Assembly: GCA_015655015.1 (NCBI GenBank)
Contig: JAATFV010000166.1
Coordinates: forward strand, 1 to 44,649
DNA from: Chitinophagales bacterium
GTDB taxonomy: Bacteria; Bacteroidota; Bacteroidia; Chitinophagales; Chitinophagaceae
Length of the DNA: 44,649 nucleotides
Direction: 5' to 3'
Of the stretch, positions 1 through 8,652 are shown in pieces. Within the stretch, counting starts at the first letter, position 1, and every line of letters begins with the position of its first letter. Both the position numbers and the translations under genes were made by a program. The notes below the pieces were generated by a model. That model ran no database searches, was not told the origin of the DNA, and saw only the letters and a program-made list of their open reading frames with translations.

Positions 1-549
1 AAGCTGAGTGAGGAATTCCAGGTGGAGACCAATGCGCGGGAAAATAAGTTCGGCTATAATAAGATAGAGATCGTGAACGGGGACATAGAGACTTTCCGGC
101 TGATCATGCTGAATGTCAGCCAGTCGGTAGCGCTGGATTATTATTCCGAACAGACCAATCTGCTGCTGGAAGAAACCAATTATCATACGCAAAGTCTTGA
201 AAAAAAGGGAAGACTGGATATTTCGGGGGGCAACCTGAAGAAGTATATCGGCAAGACGCTCAACCTGAAAAACCGCATATCTGAAAATCTCTACATATTT
301 GATTCTCCTCCCGAGACCTGGGAAAATGAGAATCTGAACAAGATCGATCTGGGGCTTAAGCGGACCTTTGACCTGCAGGAACGATTCCGGGATATCCGGG
401 AGGGGCTGGAGATCATTAAGGAAAACCTGGAATTGTTCAAGGATCTTTTACAGCATCGCAACAGCACTTTCCTGGAATGGATCATTATCGTCCTTGTCTT
501 TTTGGAGGTCTTGAATTTGCTGATCGACAAGATCTTTAAGTTCCTTTAA
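1..549 (+). CDS. RMD1/YagE-type (DUF155) membrane protein, 3' part
   Basis: The reading frame is open to the left edge, so the N-terminus lies outside the window; the GTG at 22 is only an internal codon. What remains is about 182 residues, mostly charged helix (likely coiled coil), ending in a hydrophobic stretch LEWIIIVLVFLEVLNLLI just before the C-terminus. A C-terminal LEWIIIxL segment after a long helical region with an R-x-x-x-LN element (here around RISENL and NLKNRI) is typical of the RMD1/DUF155 family. That family is membrane anchored; its biochemical role in bacteria is not established. No downstream gene is close enough to form an operon: the next gene begins about 690 bases later. 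The assignment rests on the C-terminal pattern only. Confidence 0.7.
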   Translation, partial: KLSEEFQVETNARENKFGYNKIEIVNGDIETFRLIMLNVSQSVALDYYSEQTNLLLEETNYHTQSLEKKGRLDISGGNLKKYIGKTLNLKNRISENLYIFDSPPETWENENLNKIDLGLKRTFDLQERFRDIREGLEIIKENLELFKDLLQHRNSTFLEWIIIVLVFLEVLNLLIDKIFKFL

Positions 550-665
550 GACCGCAAGCGGGGATAACCTGAAGACCGCAAGGGGTAAGCTGAGGATGGT
601 AAGGCAGATAACCTGAAGACGTCAACGGACGTGTAACCTCAAGGCAGTAACAGGCGTATAACCTA
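548..665 (+). repeat. Degenerate 20-25 bp tandem repeats after a stop codon
   Basis: Starting on the last bases of the stop codon, four to five imperfect units follow each other: AAGACCGCAAGCGGGGATAA at 548, AAGACCGCAAGGGG at 572, AAGACGTCAACGG at 616 and AAGGCAGTAACAGG at 641. Each ends in a variant of ATAACCTG. Unit length is 20-25 bp, and the unit from 572 may be two fused units. No open frame is maintained through the array. Confidence 0.75.
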
Positions 666-730
666 TACGTATATCTTACACATTAAGCTTTTCGGCCGTC
701 TTTTTTCTTACAAATCAGTTATATTATGAT

Positions 731-761
731 ATTATAAATATGTGTTTAACATATTTATAAT
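731..761. promoter_or_regulatory. AT-rich perfect inverted repeat upstream of susC
   Basis: The arms ATTATAAATATG (731-742) and CATATTTATAAT (750-761) are perfect 12-bp complements around the 7-nt spacer TGTTTAA. It could be an operator or a DNA cruciform; no T-run follows that would suggest a simple terminator. The distance to susC is about 475 bp. Confidence 0.5.
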
Positions 762-1046
762 CAACTTCTTGTGTTTTATATAGTCCTGTTCTTGTCGCTT
801 ATTTCTTATACTATAGGAATATAAGTTGCTTTTCGCTCTTCCAATTTTTTCCTTTGAGCTATAATTTTTTCAGGAATTTATTTGCCGTCCCTGAAGAGTT
901 AAGTGCATTCAATTATTGCTTGTTATATGAAACCGAACCAAAACAACGCTGGCTTTTGTATCAGCCTTTCTGTCGGGAATGGTCTCATCCGGGGACCTTC
1001 CGTTTCCTCTGCTTTTACGCGGTTACGCTCCATTTTTATGTGGTTA

Positions 1047-1130
1047 CGCTCAATTAAGCCGGATCGTCCATTTATTTTGTTGCGCTCAATTAAGCCGGAT
1101 CGCCCGTTTACTTTGTTCCGCTCAATTATA
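1047..1130 (+). repeat. 36-bp tandem repeat, about 2.3 copies, upstream of susC
   Basis: CGCTCAATTAAGCCGGATCG recurs at 1047 and 1083 and its first part (CGCTCAATTA) at 1119, an exact 36-bp period. Each unit also carries a TTTAYTTTGTT stretch that resembles, but does not exactly match, the Bacteroidota -7 box. An extra CGCTCCATTT at 1026 is a diverged partial copy. Confidence 0.85.
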
Positions 1131-1236
1131 TCGTCGTGTTCATTTACTTCATTTAGGCTATGTCATTATGTTCATTTCCATGGGGTCAATCATTTATTCC
1201 ATTTCGATACCATCTACCATTTTTTAAACAAAACAA

Positions 1237-4200
1237 ATGCTGTTTATGACAAAACTAAGATTGCTGCATAAAATGCTATTATGCCTTTTTTTCCTGCTGG
1301 TTCTGCGAGGCGTGCATGCGCAGGACAAGACTGTTACCGGGACGGTGACCGATGAAAAGGGGGGAGGGCTTCCGGGGGCTACTATTAGGGTCAGGGGAGC
1401 TGAAAAGGGCGTCAATTCGGATGCAAACGGTAACTTTTCGCTAACGGCGCCTGCCAGGGCTACCACACTGGTGATCTCTTATGTCGGGTATGAAACACAG
1501 GAGATTGCGATAAAGGGGACGAGCCCTTTCCAGATTGCTTTGCAGCCCGGCAGGGGGAGCCTGAATGAGGTGGTCGTAGTCGGGTACGGCACCCAGAAGC
1601 GCCGGGATGTCACCGGCTCCGTATCTTCCGTACGAGGTGCGGCCATCAAAGATCTGCCGGTTACCAGTGTGACGGCCGCGCTGCAGGGCAGGGCTGCCGG
1701 GGTAGAAGTCATTGATAATTCAGGTCAGCCCGGGGCGTCGACGCCTACGATCATCATCCGGGGTCTTTCTTCCCTGCACCAGCCGGCGCCGTTGTATATC
1801 ATTGACGGCGTAAGGCAGCCAGCCGATAACATCGTCATGGGGAACAGTGTGCCGGGGTTTAACCTCAACATCCAGGACATTGCCTCGATCGATGTGTTGA
1901 AAGATGCCAGCGCTGCCGCCATTTATGGATCGGCCGCTGCGGGTGGTGTCATCGTCATCACCACCAAAAAAGGGGCGGGCGCCCGGCCTTCGGTGAATTT
2001 CAGCGCACGGTATGGTATTACTAAGCCTAAGCTTGTGACTGATCTTTTGCGCAAGGACGATTATATCAAACTGCAGAACGTCATCAATTCCGCTTATTTC
2101 AAAGGCGCTGCTCAGACGGATACCCTGCCTGATGTAGACTGGGTACATGCGTTATATGGCAATGCCTACGAGCAGAACTATAATCTTTCCGTGAACGGTG
2201 CATCCCCCACCGTCAACTATCTTTTATCCGGGTTCTACAATTCGCAGAAAGGGATCTATATCCGGAACTATTCGAATATAGGAGGGGCGCGTATCAATAC
2301 GGATTATAAATTGGGGAATTTCATCAAGATTGGGGAGCAAATCAATTTCTCGCAGCGTAAGACGGCTCCGTTAGTTGGAGCGGAGGCACAGCTGCATAAT
2401 GCTCCCTTCCGTACAGCTCCGATCATACCTATTAAAAACGGGGACGGGACCTGGGGCACGGTGCCTCCCGGTTATGGCATCAAGTTCGGGGCGCCTAACC
2501 CCGTGGGCAGTGCGGAATCCGCCCAGGCGGAAGACATACAGAATAATTTCCAGGGAAATGTCTATGCGGAAGTGAAATTGCCTTTCCACCTGAATTTCCG
2601 AACGACGCTGGGATATTCTTATTACCAGGAGAACCAGGATTATTACCAGTTCCCATTTAATTTCGGGGCTGTTGTACAAGCGACGAATTCCCTGAATAAA
2701 ATGTTTTTCGGGAGCAGTCAGCTGCTGACCAATTATGTATTGACCTACGACCAGGCATTCGGCAAGCACAATCTGACAGCGGTGGCCGGTTACGAGCAGA
2801 TCACCGGTAAATACAATACCCTGAATACAACGGTATCGTCCAATGGTCTTCCGAATTATTCCATCATTACTACTTCTCAGTCTACTACGACGGCTACTGG
2901 TGCGTATGATCCCAACAACCTGGTCAAGTCTTACTTCGGGCGGTTGAACTACAACTATGATAACCGCTATTATTTGTCCGGATCTATCCGGCAGGATGGC
3001 AATTTCACCGTATTCGGCCCTGACAAGCAGCATGGTGTGTTCTGGTCGGCGTCTGCGGGCTGGAATATAAGCGAGGAGAACTTCTTCAAATCCGCCCTGC
3101 CTGTCTTCAGCCTGTTGAAATTGCGGGGAAGTTATGGAGAGCTGGGTAACAGCGCCGTGCCGCCATATACCTATGCGCAGTTCTACGGTCAGTATTCCGG
3201 AGTAGCAGGGTTTGGGAATACGTCTGTTAATGCGGCGAATTTTGCACCCGGCGCTCCCTTGTATATAGGTTCCTCGATCAATACCATTCCTAATCCTAAC
3301 CTGCATTGGGAAACGGTGAAGGAAGGCAATGCCGGCATAGACGGAGAATTATTGAATGGTAAGGTATATTTCAGCGTCGAGTATTACAACAAGACGACGA
3401 AGGATATGCTGTATGCGTTACCTCTTCCGCCCAATTCAGGGTATTCAGCGCCTTACTTTACCAATATCGGCAGTGTCAGCAGCAAGGGATGGGATGTTCT
3501 GCTGGGCTATAAGGACAAGTCGGGCGATTTTGGATATGATGTAAGCGCTACGCTGGGCTTTAATAAGAACAAGGTTACGAGTCTGGATGGCATTGCTACC
3601 GATGCGTTATATGACGGTTACAACTATTACAATAATGGCAATGAGGGTTATGGGGTAATGGCTAATCAGCCGATCACTATTACTAAGAATGGGCTTCCAT
3701 TCGGATCTTTTTACGGGTATAAGGCGGTCGGTATCTTCAAGACGGATGCGGAGGCTGCGGCGAGCGCTCAGCCCAACGCCAAGGCCGGAGACCTGATCTT
3801 CGCCCATGATCCCAAGAATGGCGCCACGTTGAGCGGCAGTGATCAGCAGGTGCTGGGTAATCCCAACCCAAAGCTGGTGTATGGGATCAATATCCGGTTG
3901 AACTATAAAGGGTTTGATCTGGCTATGTTGTTCAATGGCGTGGCCGGTGTGCAGCTGTTCAATGGGGTAAAGGCCTATGAGCTGTTCCCTTTCCAGAGTG
4001 ACGCGAATGTAACCAGCAAGGCGCTGGGCGACTCCTACTTTGGCAGCAATGGGCTGACGGGGCAGCCCCGGATGGGGATCTCCAATTCGGATGGCACTTA
4101 CACCTTTGATCCCAACGGAAATTACACCAAGCCGAACAGTTATTTTGTGGAGAGCGGCAGTTATATCAAGCTGAAGAATCTCCAGCTGGGCTATTCTTTC

Positions 4201-4440
4201 TCCAATAGCGTTATGGACCGGATAAAGATTAAAAGCGCCCGTCTGTTCGTGATGGCCAATAACCTTTTCACCATTACGAAGTACTCGGGGATCGATCCTG
4301 AGGTGGGCAGCGGTTTCTCGCACCAGGCGTTGAGCGGTTATGTGGGCAATTCGATCGGCGTTACTACCCGTGGCCTCGATGGGGTGTCGCAGTATCCGCA
4401 GACGCGGATTTATTCTGCGGGAATCGATCTTAATTTTTAA
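1237..4440 (+). CDS. susC: SusC/RagA-type TonB-dependent glycan transporter
   Basis: A protein of 1067 residues, normal for the family. It has a signal peptide (hydrophobic LLCLFFLLVLRG, cleavage likely after HAQ), then a CarboxypepD_reg-like domain (KTVTGTVTDEKGGGLPGA onward, residues about 33-110), the TonB-box/linker NEVVVVGYGTQ, a plug domain (around PLYIIDGVRQP and VLKDASAAAIYGSAAAGGV) and a long outer-membrane beta-barrel ending in an aromatic residue (GIDLNF). It imports oligosaccharide across the outer membrane with energy from TonB and forms a complex with the SusD-like lipoprotein encoded 32 bases downstream. The start at 1237 follows an A-rich, SD-free leader; ATG at 1246 is an equally good start. 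Co-transcription with susD is likely. The substrate is inferred to be an alpha-glucan from the linked GH97, not from this sequence. Confidence 0.95.
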   Translation: MLFMTKLRLLHKMLLCLFFLLVLRGVHAQDKTVTGTVTDEKGGGLPGATIRVRGAEKGVNSDANGNFSLTAPARATTLVISYVGYETQEIAIKGTSPFQIALQPGRGSLNEVVVVGYGTQKRRDVTGSVSSVRGAAIKDLPVTSVTAALQGRAAGVEVIDNSGQPGASTPTIIIRGLSSLHQPAPLYIIDGVRQPADNIVMGNSVPGFNLNIQDIASIDVLKDASAAAIYGSAAAGGVIVITTKKGAGARPSVNFSARYGITKPKLVTDLLRKDDYIKLQNVINSAYFKGAAQTDTLPDVDWVHALYGNAYEQNYNLSVNGASPTVNYLLSGFYNSQKGIYIRNYSNIGGARINTDYKLGNFIKIGEQINFSQRKTAPLVGAEAQLHNAPFRTAPIIPIKNGDGTWGTVPPGYGIKFGAPNPVGSAESAQAEDIQNNFQGNVYAEVKLPFHLNFRTTLGYSYYQENQDYYQFPFNFGAVVQATNSLNKMFFGSSQLLTNYVLTYDQAFGKHNLTAVAGYEQITGKYNTLNTTVSSNGLPNYSIITTSQSTTTATGAYDPNNLVKSYFGRLNYNYDNRYYLSGSIRQDGNFTVFGPDKQHGVFWSASAGWNISEENFFKSALPVFSLLKLRGSYGELGNSAVPPYTYAQFYGQYSGVAGFGNTSVNAANFAPGAPLYIGSSINTIPNPNLHWETVKEGNAGIDGELLNGKVYFSVEYYNKTTKDMLYALPLPPNSGYSAPYFTNIGSVSSKGWDVLLGYKDKSGDFGYDVSATLGFNKNKVTSLDGIATDALYDGYNYYNNGNEGYGVMANQPITITKNGLPFGSFYGYKAVGIFKTDAEAAASAQPNAKAGDLIFAHDPKNGATLSGSDQQVLGNPNPKLVYGINIRLNYKGFDLAMLFNGVAGVQLFNGVKAYELFPFQSDANVTSKALGDSYFGSNGLTGQPRMGISNSDGTYTFDPNGNYTKPNSYFVESGSYIKLKNLQLGYSFSNSVMDRIKIKSARLFVMANNLFTITKYSGIDPEVGSGFSHQALSGYVGNSIGVTTRGLDGVSQYPQTRIYSAGIDLNF

Positions 4441-4472
4441 TCCAGCTGAACCACTATTTAAATTTTATAAAA

Positions 4473-6311
4473 ATGTTTACAAAAATAGCGATACTCATTT
4501 TACCGGCGGCCCTGTTCTTTGCGGGCTGCAGAAAGGACCCTTCCCAGGTGTTGCCTACCAATCAGTATTCGGTGACCAATTATCCCAATACGATCGACGG
4601 GTTGAACAGCGTGCTGGCTACCGGTTATTCGGCTCTCCGGGACGCGAATATGTTTGGGTTTAATTATCTGCCCAAGGCGATGGCCAATTGTACGCATGCG
4701 GCTGATGACGGGGGATTTGATGCGGGATGGACGGAAATGTGCAAAACGGATCTCTCCATTTCGAATTCTTATGCCTTAGGTGTCTGGCAGGTCTGTTATG
4801 CGGGCATCAAGAATTGTAATATGACGCTGCAAGCCACGGATGTGTATATGACCAAATATGCCCAGTCAGGGGATCAGGAGCCGGTGGACCTGATCAGAGG
4901 GCAGGCGCATTTTCTTCGCGCCTATTATTACTTTCAGCTGGAGACCTTATTCGGAGAGGATAATGTCCCGGGCGGGGCAGGTACGCTGGGTGTACCGATC
5001 GATACGGTGCTGAGCACGAGCCTGGCTAATTCACAGGTAGCGCGGGCTTCTATACAGGAGGTATGGACTTTGGTTGAAAACGATCTTACCCAGGCCGCAA
5101 GCCTGCTGCAGGGGCAGGTCTGGACGGGCAACGAGAAAGGCCGGGCGAGCGAATGGGCGGCCAAGGGACTGTTGGGCAAGGTGTATGTTTTTACGAAGGA
5201 TTATCCGAAGGCCAGGACTACTTTGCTGGATGTGATCAACAACAGTGGGAAAACGCTGATGCCTTATGACAAATACCGGGATGCGTTCATCGGGATCAGC
5301 GCCAATGAATTCAATGAAGAATCCCTGTTCGAATTGAATATCGATTATGCCGCCAACGGGCAATATGGGATCTATGGTCCTGCGCCCAATGCCACGAGCC
5401 TTAACGGACTGATATGGTCTCCTTTTGTATTGGGGGACGATGGTAAGGAGAATGACGCGATCGCGCTGGGGTATGGGAATGAGGTGATCCATGACAAGAA
5501 TATCGTCCGGTTTGGGTTTCCGCTCGGCACTTATAACCTGGTGCCTAATCCTGCGTACAATCCTGCCAAAAAAGCCACGCCTTCCAATCCCGAGCTGATC
5601 ATGGACCCGGTGTATAAGCAGAATTCGCTGCTGGTCAGGGCCAACAAGACTGCTGACCCCCGTCTTTATGTGAACACATTACAGCCCTGGGTGGATTCAG
5701 CCGTCAATACGCCGGCGGCGGGTTATAATCCCGGGACGGTTCCGACAGCGGGGTTTGTTCCCGTGTCCAGGCCGGGGGGGACGCCTAATCCCAATGCCTA
5801 TCAATGGAGCTTCCGGAAATATGCTCCCATTTTCGCTAATGTGAACAATGTGCCCGGAGGCCAGGCGGATGGGGCCAATCTCTATTTGCTACGGTTAGCC
5901 GATGTCTATTTATTGTATGCGGAGGCTTGTATCAACACGGCTGATGGGGTGCAGGGCCTTGAATATCTCAATAAGGTCAAACGCCGGGCGTATGGGTATA
6001 ATGTGGATGCGGTTTCCCCGGTAGACTATGCGAGCCTTACGAGTCCGACTGCTGCTGCGACTGCGAATGACCCGGTGTTAGGCGGCAATCCGTTGTATTA
6101 TGAGCGGTGGGCGGAGTTGTTCAATGAAGGGCATTGGTGGCAGGATATCTGTCGCTGGCATCTGGGGAAGTCGGAAGCTGCTTTTTTTGTATCGAACCAG
6201 GCTACCGGCTCTCTTCAGTTCCCTGATAAATCTTATACCTGGCCTATTCCTCTTCTGGAGATCAATGCGAATTCTAAAATTGCCGGGCAGCAGAATCCCG
6301 GGTATAATTAA
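4473..6311 (+). CDS. susD: SusD/RagB-type surface glycan-binding lipoprotein
   Basis: A 612-residue protein. The N-terminal signal MFTKIAILILPAALFFAGC has a lipobox, with lipidation expected at Cys19, followed by charged residues. The body shows SusD hallmarks: an N-terminal SusD-like segment (GLNSVLATGYSALRDANM), the helical/TPR-like part with RGQAHFLRAYYYFQLETLFG, and the C-terminal RagB/SusD segment with LRLADVYLLYAEACINT and ERWAELFNEGHWWQDICRW. It sits on the cell surface as the lid of the SusC transporter and captures the oligosaccharide. It lies 32 bases after susC and is followed by two hairpins before the GH97 gene, which suggests the susCD transcript end can be set separately from the enzyme. 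Confidence 0.95.
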   Translation: MFTKIAILILPAALFFAGCRKDPSQVLPTNQYSVTNYPNTIDGLNSVLATGYSALRDANMFGFNYLPKAMANCTHAADDGGFDAGWTEMCKTDLSISNSYALGVWQVCYAGIKNCNMTLQATDVYMTKYAQSGDQEPVDLIRGQAHFLRAYYYFQLETLFGEDNVPGGAGTLGVPIDTVLSTSLANSQVARASIQEVWTLVENDLTQAASLLQGQVWTGNEKGRASEWAAKGLLGKVYVFTKDYPKARTTLLDVINNSGKTLMPYDKYRDAFIGISANEFNEESLFELNIDYAANGQYGIYGPAPNATSLNGLIWSPFVLGDDGKENDAIALGYGNEVIHDKNIVRFGFPLGTYNLVPNPAYNPAKKATPSNPELIMDPVYKQNSLLVRANKTADPRLYVNTLQPWVDSAVNTPAAGYNPGTVPTAGFVPVSRPGGTPNPNAYQWSFRKYAPIFANVNNVPGGQADGANLYLLRLADVYLLYAEACINTADGVQGLEYLNKVKRRAYGYNVDAVSPVDYASLTSPTAAATANDPVLGGNPLYYERWAELFNEGHWWQDICRWHLGKSEAAFFVSNQATGSLQFPDKSYTWPIPLLEINANSKIAGQQNPGYN

Positions 6312-6319
6312 ACGTTTTG

Positions 6320-6339
6320 ACCGGGGCAATACCCCCGGT
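6320..6339 (+). terminator. First hairpin after susD
   Basis: The arms ACCGGGG (6320-6326) and CCCCGGT (6333-6339) enclose a 6-nt loop, starting 9 bases after the susD stop. No strong T-run follows, so it may act as a partial terminator or an mRNA 3'-end stabiliser. Confidence 0.5.
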
Positions 6340-6358
6340 GTTATCCCAAATCCCGCGT

Positions 6359-6392
6359 CACGACTGTAGTGCCTTCGGGTACTGCAGTCGTG
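6359..6392 (+). terminator. Strong 15-bp hairpin with TTCG loop between susD and GH97
   Basis: Arm CACGACTGTAGTGCC (6359-6373), loop TTCG, arm GGTACTGCAGTCGTG (6378-6392): fifteen pairs with two G-U wobbles and an exceptionally stable UUCG tetraloop. The following sequence is CTATTATT, a weak T-tract, so read-through is possible. Likely an attenuator or RNA-stability element. Confidence 0.7.
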
Positions 6393-6430
6393 CTATTATT
6401 AAAGAGCGTTCATTGAAAATCGTTTATATT

Positions 6431-8572
6431 ATGCTACCCTGTAAAGTTGTTTTTTGTTTTTTGTTGATGGTCTTTTTGCATCCTGCCCATGCGCAGCGTA
6501 CAGAGAAGGCTGAGATGAAGAAGGTGCGGCTCACTTTTACATTGGACAAGGATGGAGCTCCTTTTTACGAAGTCGCCTTTAACGGCAAGCCGGTGCTGCT
6601 GTCTTCGCGTCTTGGATTTGTATTGAGCGGGGATAGTGTCTTTTATAAAGGGTGGCAGTGGAAGGGGATGGAGCGAAGGTCTGTGGATACTGTCTGGCAG
6701 CCTGTGTGGGGAGAGACGAAGGAGATCCGGGACCATTATGAGCAGCTGATTGTCCATTTGGAGAAGGGCATTTCTGCCGGGGGCGGGGGTGCTGCGGCAA
6801 TGGAAAGTCTTCCGGGGCGGCGGCTGGATATTGTTTTCCGGGTGTTCGAAGACGGGGTAGGTTTTCGCTACGTGTTTCCCCGGCAGCCCGGTCTGAACTA
6901 TTTTGTCGTCTCTGATGAGCTGACGGAGTTCCATCTGGCCGGTGATCATAAGACTTTTTGGATACCCGGGGATTATGACACCAATGAATATCCTTATACC
7001 ACGTCGAAGCTCAGTGAGATCGATAATAGGGAGATGGTGGAGAAATCCACGGATATTGCCGTGCGCGTGGCGCCGGATCCCTATGCGGTACAAACGCCCC
7101 TGATGATGAAAAGCGCTGAGGGGTTGTATATCAATATTCATGAGGCGGCCCTGGTAAATTATCCGGCGATGCAATTACATGTGGACCGGGGTTCGTTCAC
7201 GCTGACTTCCCGTCTTGTTCCCGATGCGGTGGGCAATAAGGCGTATTTGCATGCGCCCTTTTCTACGCCCTGGAGAACGATCATTATCAGCGATAAGGCG
7301 GCGGATGTCCTGGCTTCTAAAATGATCCTGAATTTAAATGAACCTTCGAAGATCGGGAATACAGGCTGGATACACCCGATGAAGTTTGTGGGGGTATGGT
7401 GGGAAATGCAGACGGGTAAAAGCACCTGGAGCTATTCTGATTTCCCGGATAGTGCCGGGCCGGGCGGCGGTCTTATTCCCAACGGACGGCATGGGGCCAA
7501 TACGGCTAACGTCAAGCGCTATATTGACTTTGCTGCAAAGAACCATATCGGGGGCGTGCTGGTGGAGGGGTGGAATACGGGCTGGGAAGATTGGTTTGGC
7601 AACTGGAAAGAAAATGTATTTGATTTTGTCACGCCCTATCCTGATTTTAATACCAGGGAGATCACGGACTATGCCCATTCGAAAGGGGTGCAGATGATCA
7701 TGCATAATGAGACGTCGGGTTCGGCCACCAATTATGAGCGGCAGATGGATACGGCCTTCCGCTATATGAACCGCTGGGGTTATACATCTGTAAAGACGGG
7801 TTATGTAGGCCGGATCATTCCCCGGGGAGAGTTTCATGACGGGCAATGGATGGTGAATCATTATGTGCGTGTGGCCGAAAAGGCTGCCTGGTATCATGTT
7901 ATGCTGGATGCGCATGAGCCGGTGCGTCCGACGGGGCTGCAGCGTACTTATCCCAACTGGCTGGCTTGCGAGGCTGCCCGGGGGAATGAATACAATGCTT
8001 TCAGCAATGGGAATGCCCCGGAGCATGAGACGATCCTTCCGTTCACCCGGCTGATGGGCGGTCCGATGGATTATACGCCGGGCATATTCAGGCTGAAGGG
8101 ATATTCCGGCGTGGAGGGCCGGCAGGTGCATACGACCCTGGCCAAGCAGCTGGCTTTATACGTGACCATGTATAGTCCCCTGCAAATGGCGGCGGATCTG
8201 CCGGAAAATTATGAATCGCATGCGGATGCTTTTCAGTTCATTAAGGATGTGCCGGTGGATTGGGATGATACCAGGGTCCTGGAGGCAGAGCCTGGCGATT
8301 ATATTACGATTGCCCGGAAGGAAAAGGGGAACAACAGCTGGTACCTGGGCGCCATCACGGATGAGCATAGCCGTACTACCAAATTGTCGCTTGGTTTTCT
8401 GGATAAGGGGCGGCGCTATCAGGCCATTATCTACAAGGATGCGGGGAATGCCCATTGGAAGAACAATCCGGAGGCGTATATGATCGAAAAGAGAATGGTG
8501 GATAGTAATTCGGTGCTTTCGATACAGCTGGCGGAAGGCGGGGGAATGGCTGTCAGCATCAGGGAGCTCTGA
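6431..8572 (+). CDS. GH97 alpha-glucosidase, inverting SusB-like type
   Basis: A 713-residue protein when started at ATG 6431, which gives a clean signal peptide (MLPCKVVFCFLLMVFLHPAHAQ); the longer open frame from 6317 would run through the hairpins and is not credible. It has the N-terminal beta-supersandwich, the TIM barrel (VEGWNTGWEDWFGNW, then MIMHNETSGS) and the C-terminal beta domain. Glu427, Glu496 and Glu520 are spaced exactly (69 and 24 residues) like the catalytic Glu439/Glu508/Glu532 of Bacteroides SusB, an inverting alpha-glucosidase. The VKTGYVG segment lacks the Asp nucleophile of the retaining GH97 alpha-galactosidases. It probably works in the periplasm on oligosaccharides imported by the SusCD pair just upstream. 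The match of catalytic spacing is seen; the substrate is inferred. Confidence 0.93.
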   Translation: MLPCKVVFCFLLMVFLHPAHAQRTEKAEMKKVRLTFTLDKDGAPFYEVAFNGKPVLLSSRLGFVLSGDSVFYKGWQWKGMERRSVDTVWQPVWGETKEIRDHYEQLIVHLEKGISAGGGGAAAMESLPGRRLDIVFRVFEDGVGFRYVFPRQPGLNYFVVSDELTEFHLAGDHKTFWIPGDYDTNEYPYTTSKLSEIDNREMVEKSTDIAVRVAPDPYAVQTPLMMKSAEGLYINIHEAALVNYPAMQLHVDRGSFTLTSRLVPDAVGNKAYLHAPFSTPWRTIIISDKAADVLASKMILNLNEPSKIGNTGWIHPMKFVGVWWEMQTGKSTWSYSDFPDSAGPGGGLIPNGRHGANTANVKRYIDFAAKNHIGGVLVEGWNTGWEDWFGNWKENVFDFVTPYPDFNTREITDYAHSKGVQMIMHNETSGSATNYERQMDTAFRYMNRWGYTSVKTGYVGRIIPRGEFHDGQWMVNHYVRVAEKAAWYHVMLDAHEPVRPTGLQRTYPNWLACEAARGNEYNAFSNGNAPEHETILPFTRLMGGPMDYTPGIFRLKGYSGVEGRQVHTTLAKQLALYVTMYSPLQMAADLPENYESHADAFQFIKDVPVDWDDTRVLEAEPGDYITIARKEKGNNSWYLGAITDEHSRTTKLSLGFLDKGRRYQAIIYKDAGNAHWKNNPEAYMIEKRMVDSNSVLSIQLAEGGGMAVSIREL

Positions 8573-8652
8573 GCTGGTATATGGAGTTCTGCGCTGATGT
8601 ATGGAGTTCCGGGCTGGTGTCACAAGTTCTGAGCTGGTATCACAGCGTTCTG
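8573..8652 (+). repeat. Four 20-bp tandem repeats between convergent genes
   Basis: Units start at 8573, 8593, 8613 and 8633 (exact 20-bp period), of the form GCTGRTRTMWSRRGTTCYG; for example GCTGGTATATGGAGTTCTGC then GCTGATGTATGGAGTTCCGG. The array begins on the base after the GH97 stop codon, and the fourth unit contains the stop codon of the convergent regulator gene. Confidence 0.88.

Larger units (their letters stand above)
550..1236. other. Long leader/intergenic region upstream of susC
   Basis: I see no credible gene in these 687 bases. The region holds the degenerate repeats at its left end, an AT-rich perfect inverted repeat (731-761), a weaker inverted repeat CTTATA/TATAAG at 805-825 and a 36-bp tandem repeat (1047-1130). 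An open frame at 903-1271 exists only because of the repeats and resembles nothing. A long untranslated region before susC is plausible. I found no exact TAnnTTTG promoter box close to the susC start. Confidence 0.6.

Noticed and set aside
903..1271. 122-codon plus-strand frame upstream of susC with repeated RSIKPDRPF peptide
   Set aside because: The peptide repeat is just the 36-bp DNA repeat read as protein; the frame overlaps the susC start and has no family resemblance.
2371..3306. 311-codon minus-strand frame inside susC
   Set aside because: It is a shadow of a strongly supported SusC coding frame.
7334..8131. 265-codon minus-strand frame inside the GH97 gene
   Set aside because: It is a shadow of the GH97 frame, whose catalytic residues are intact.
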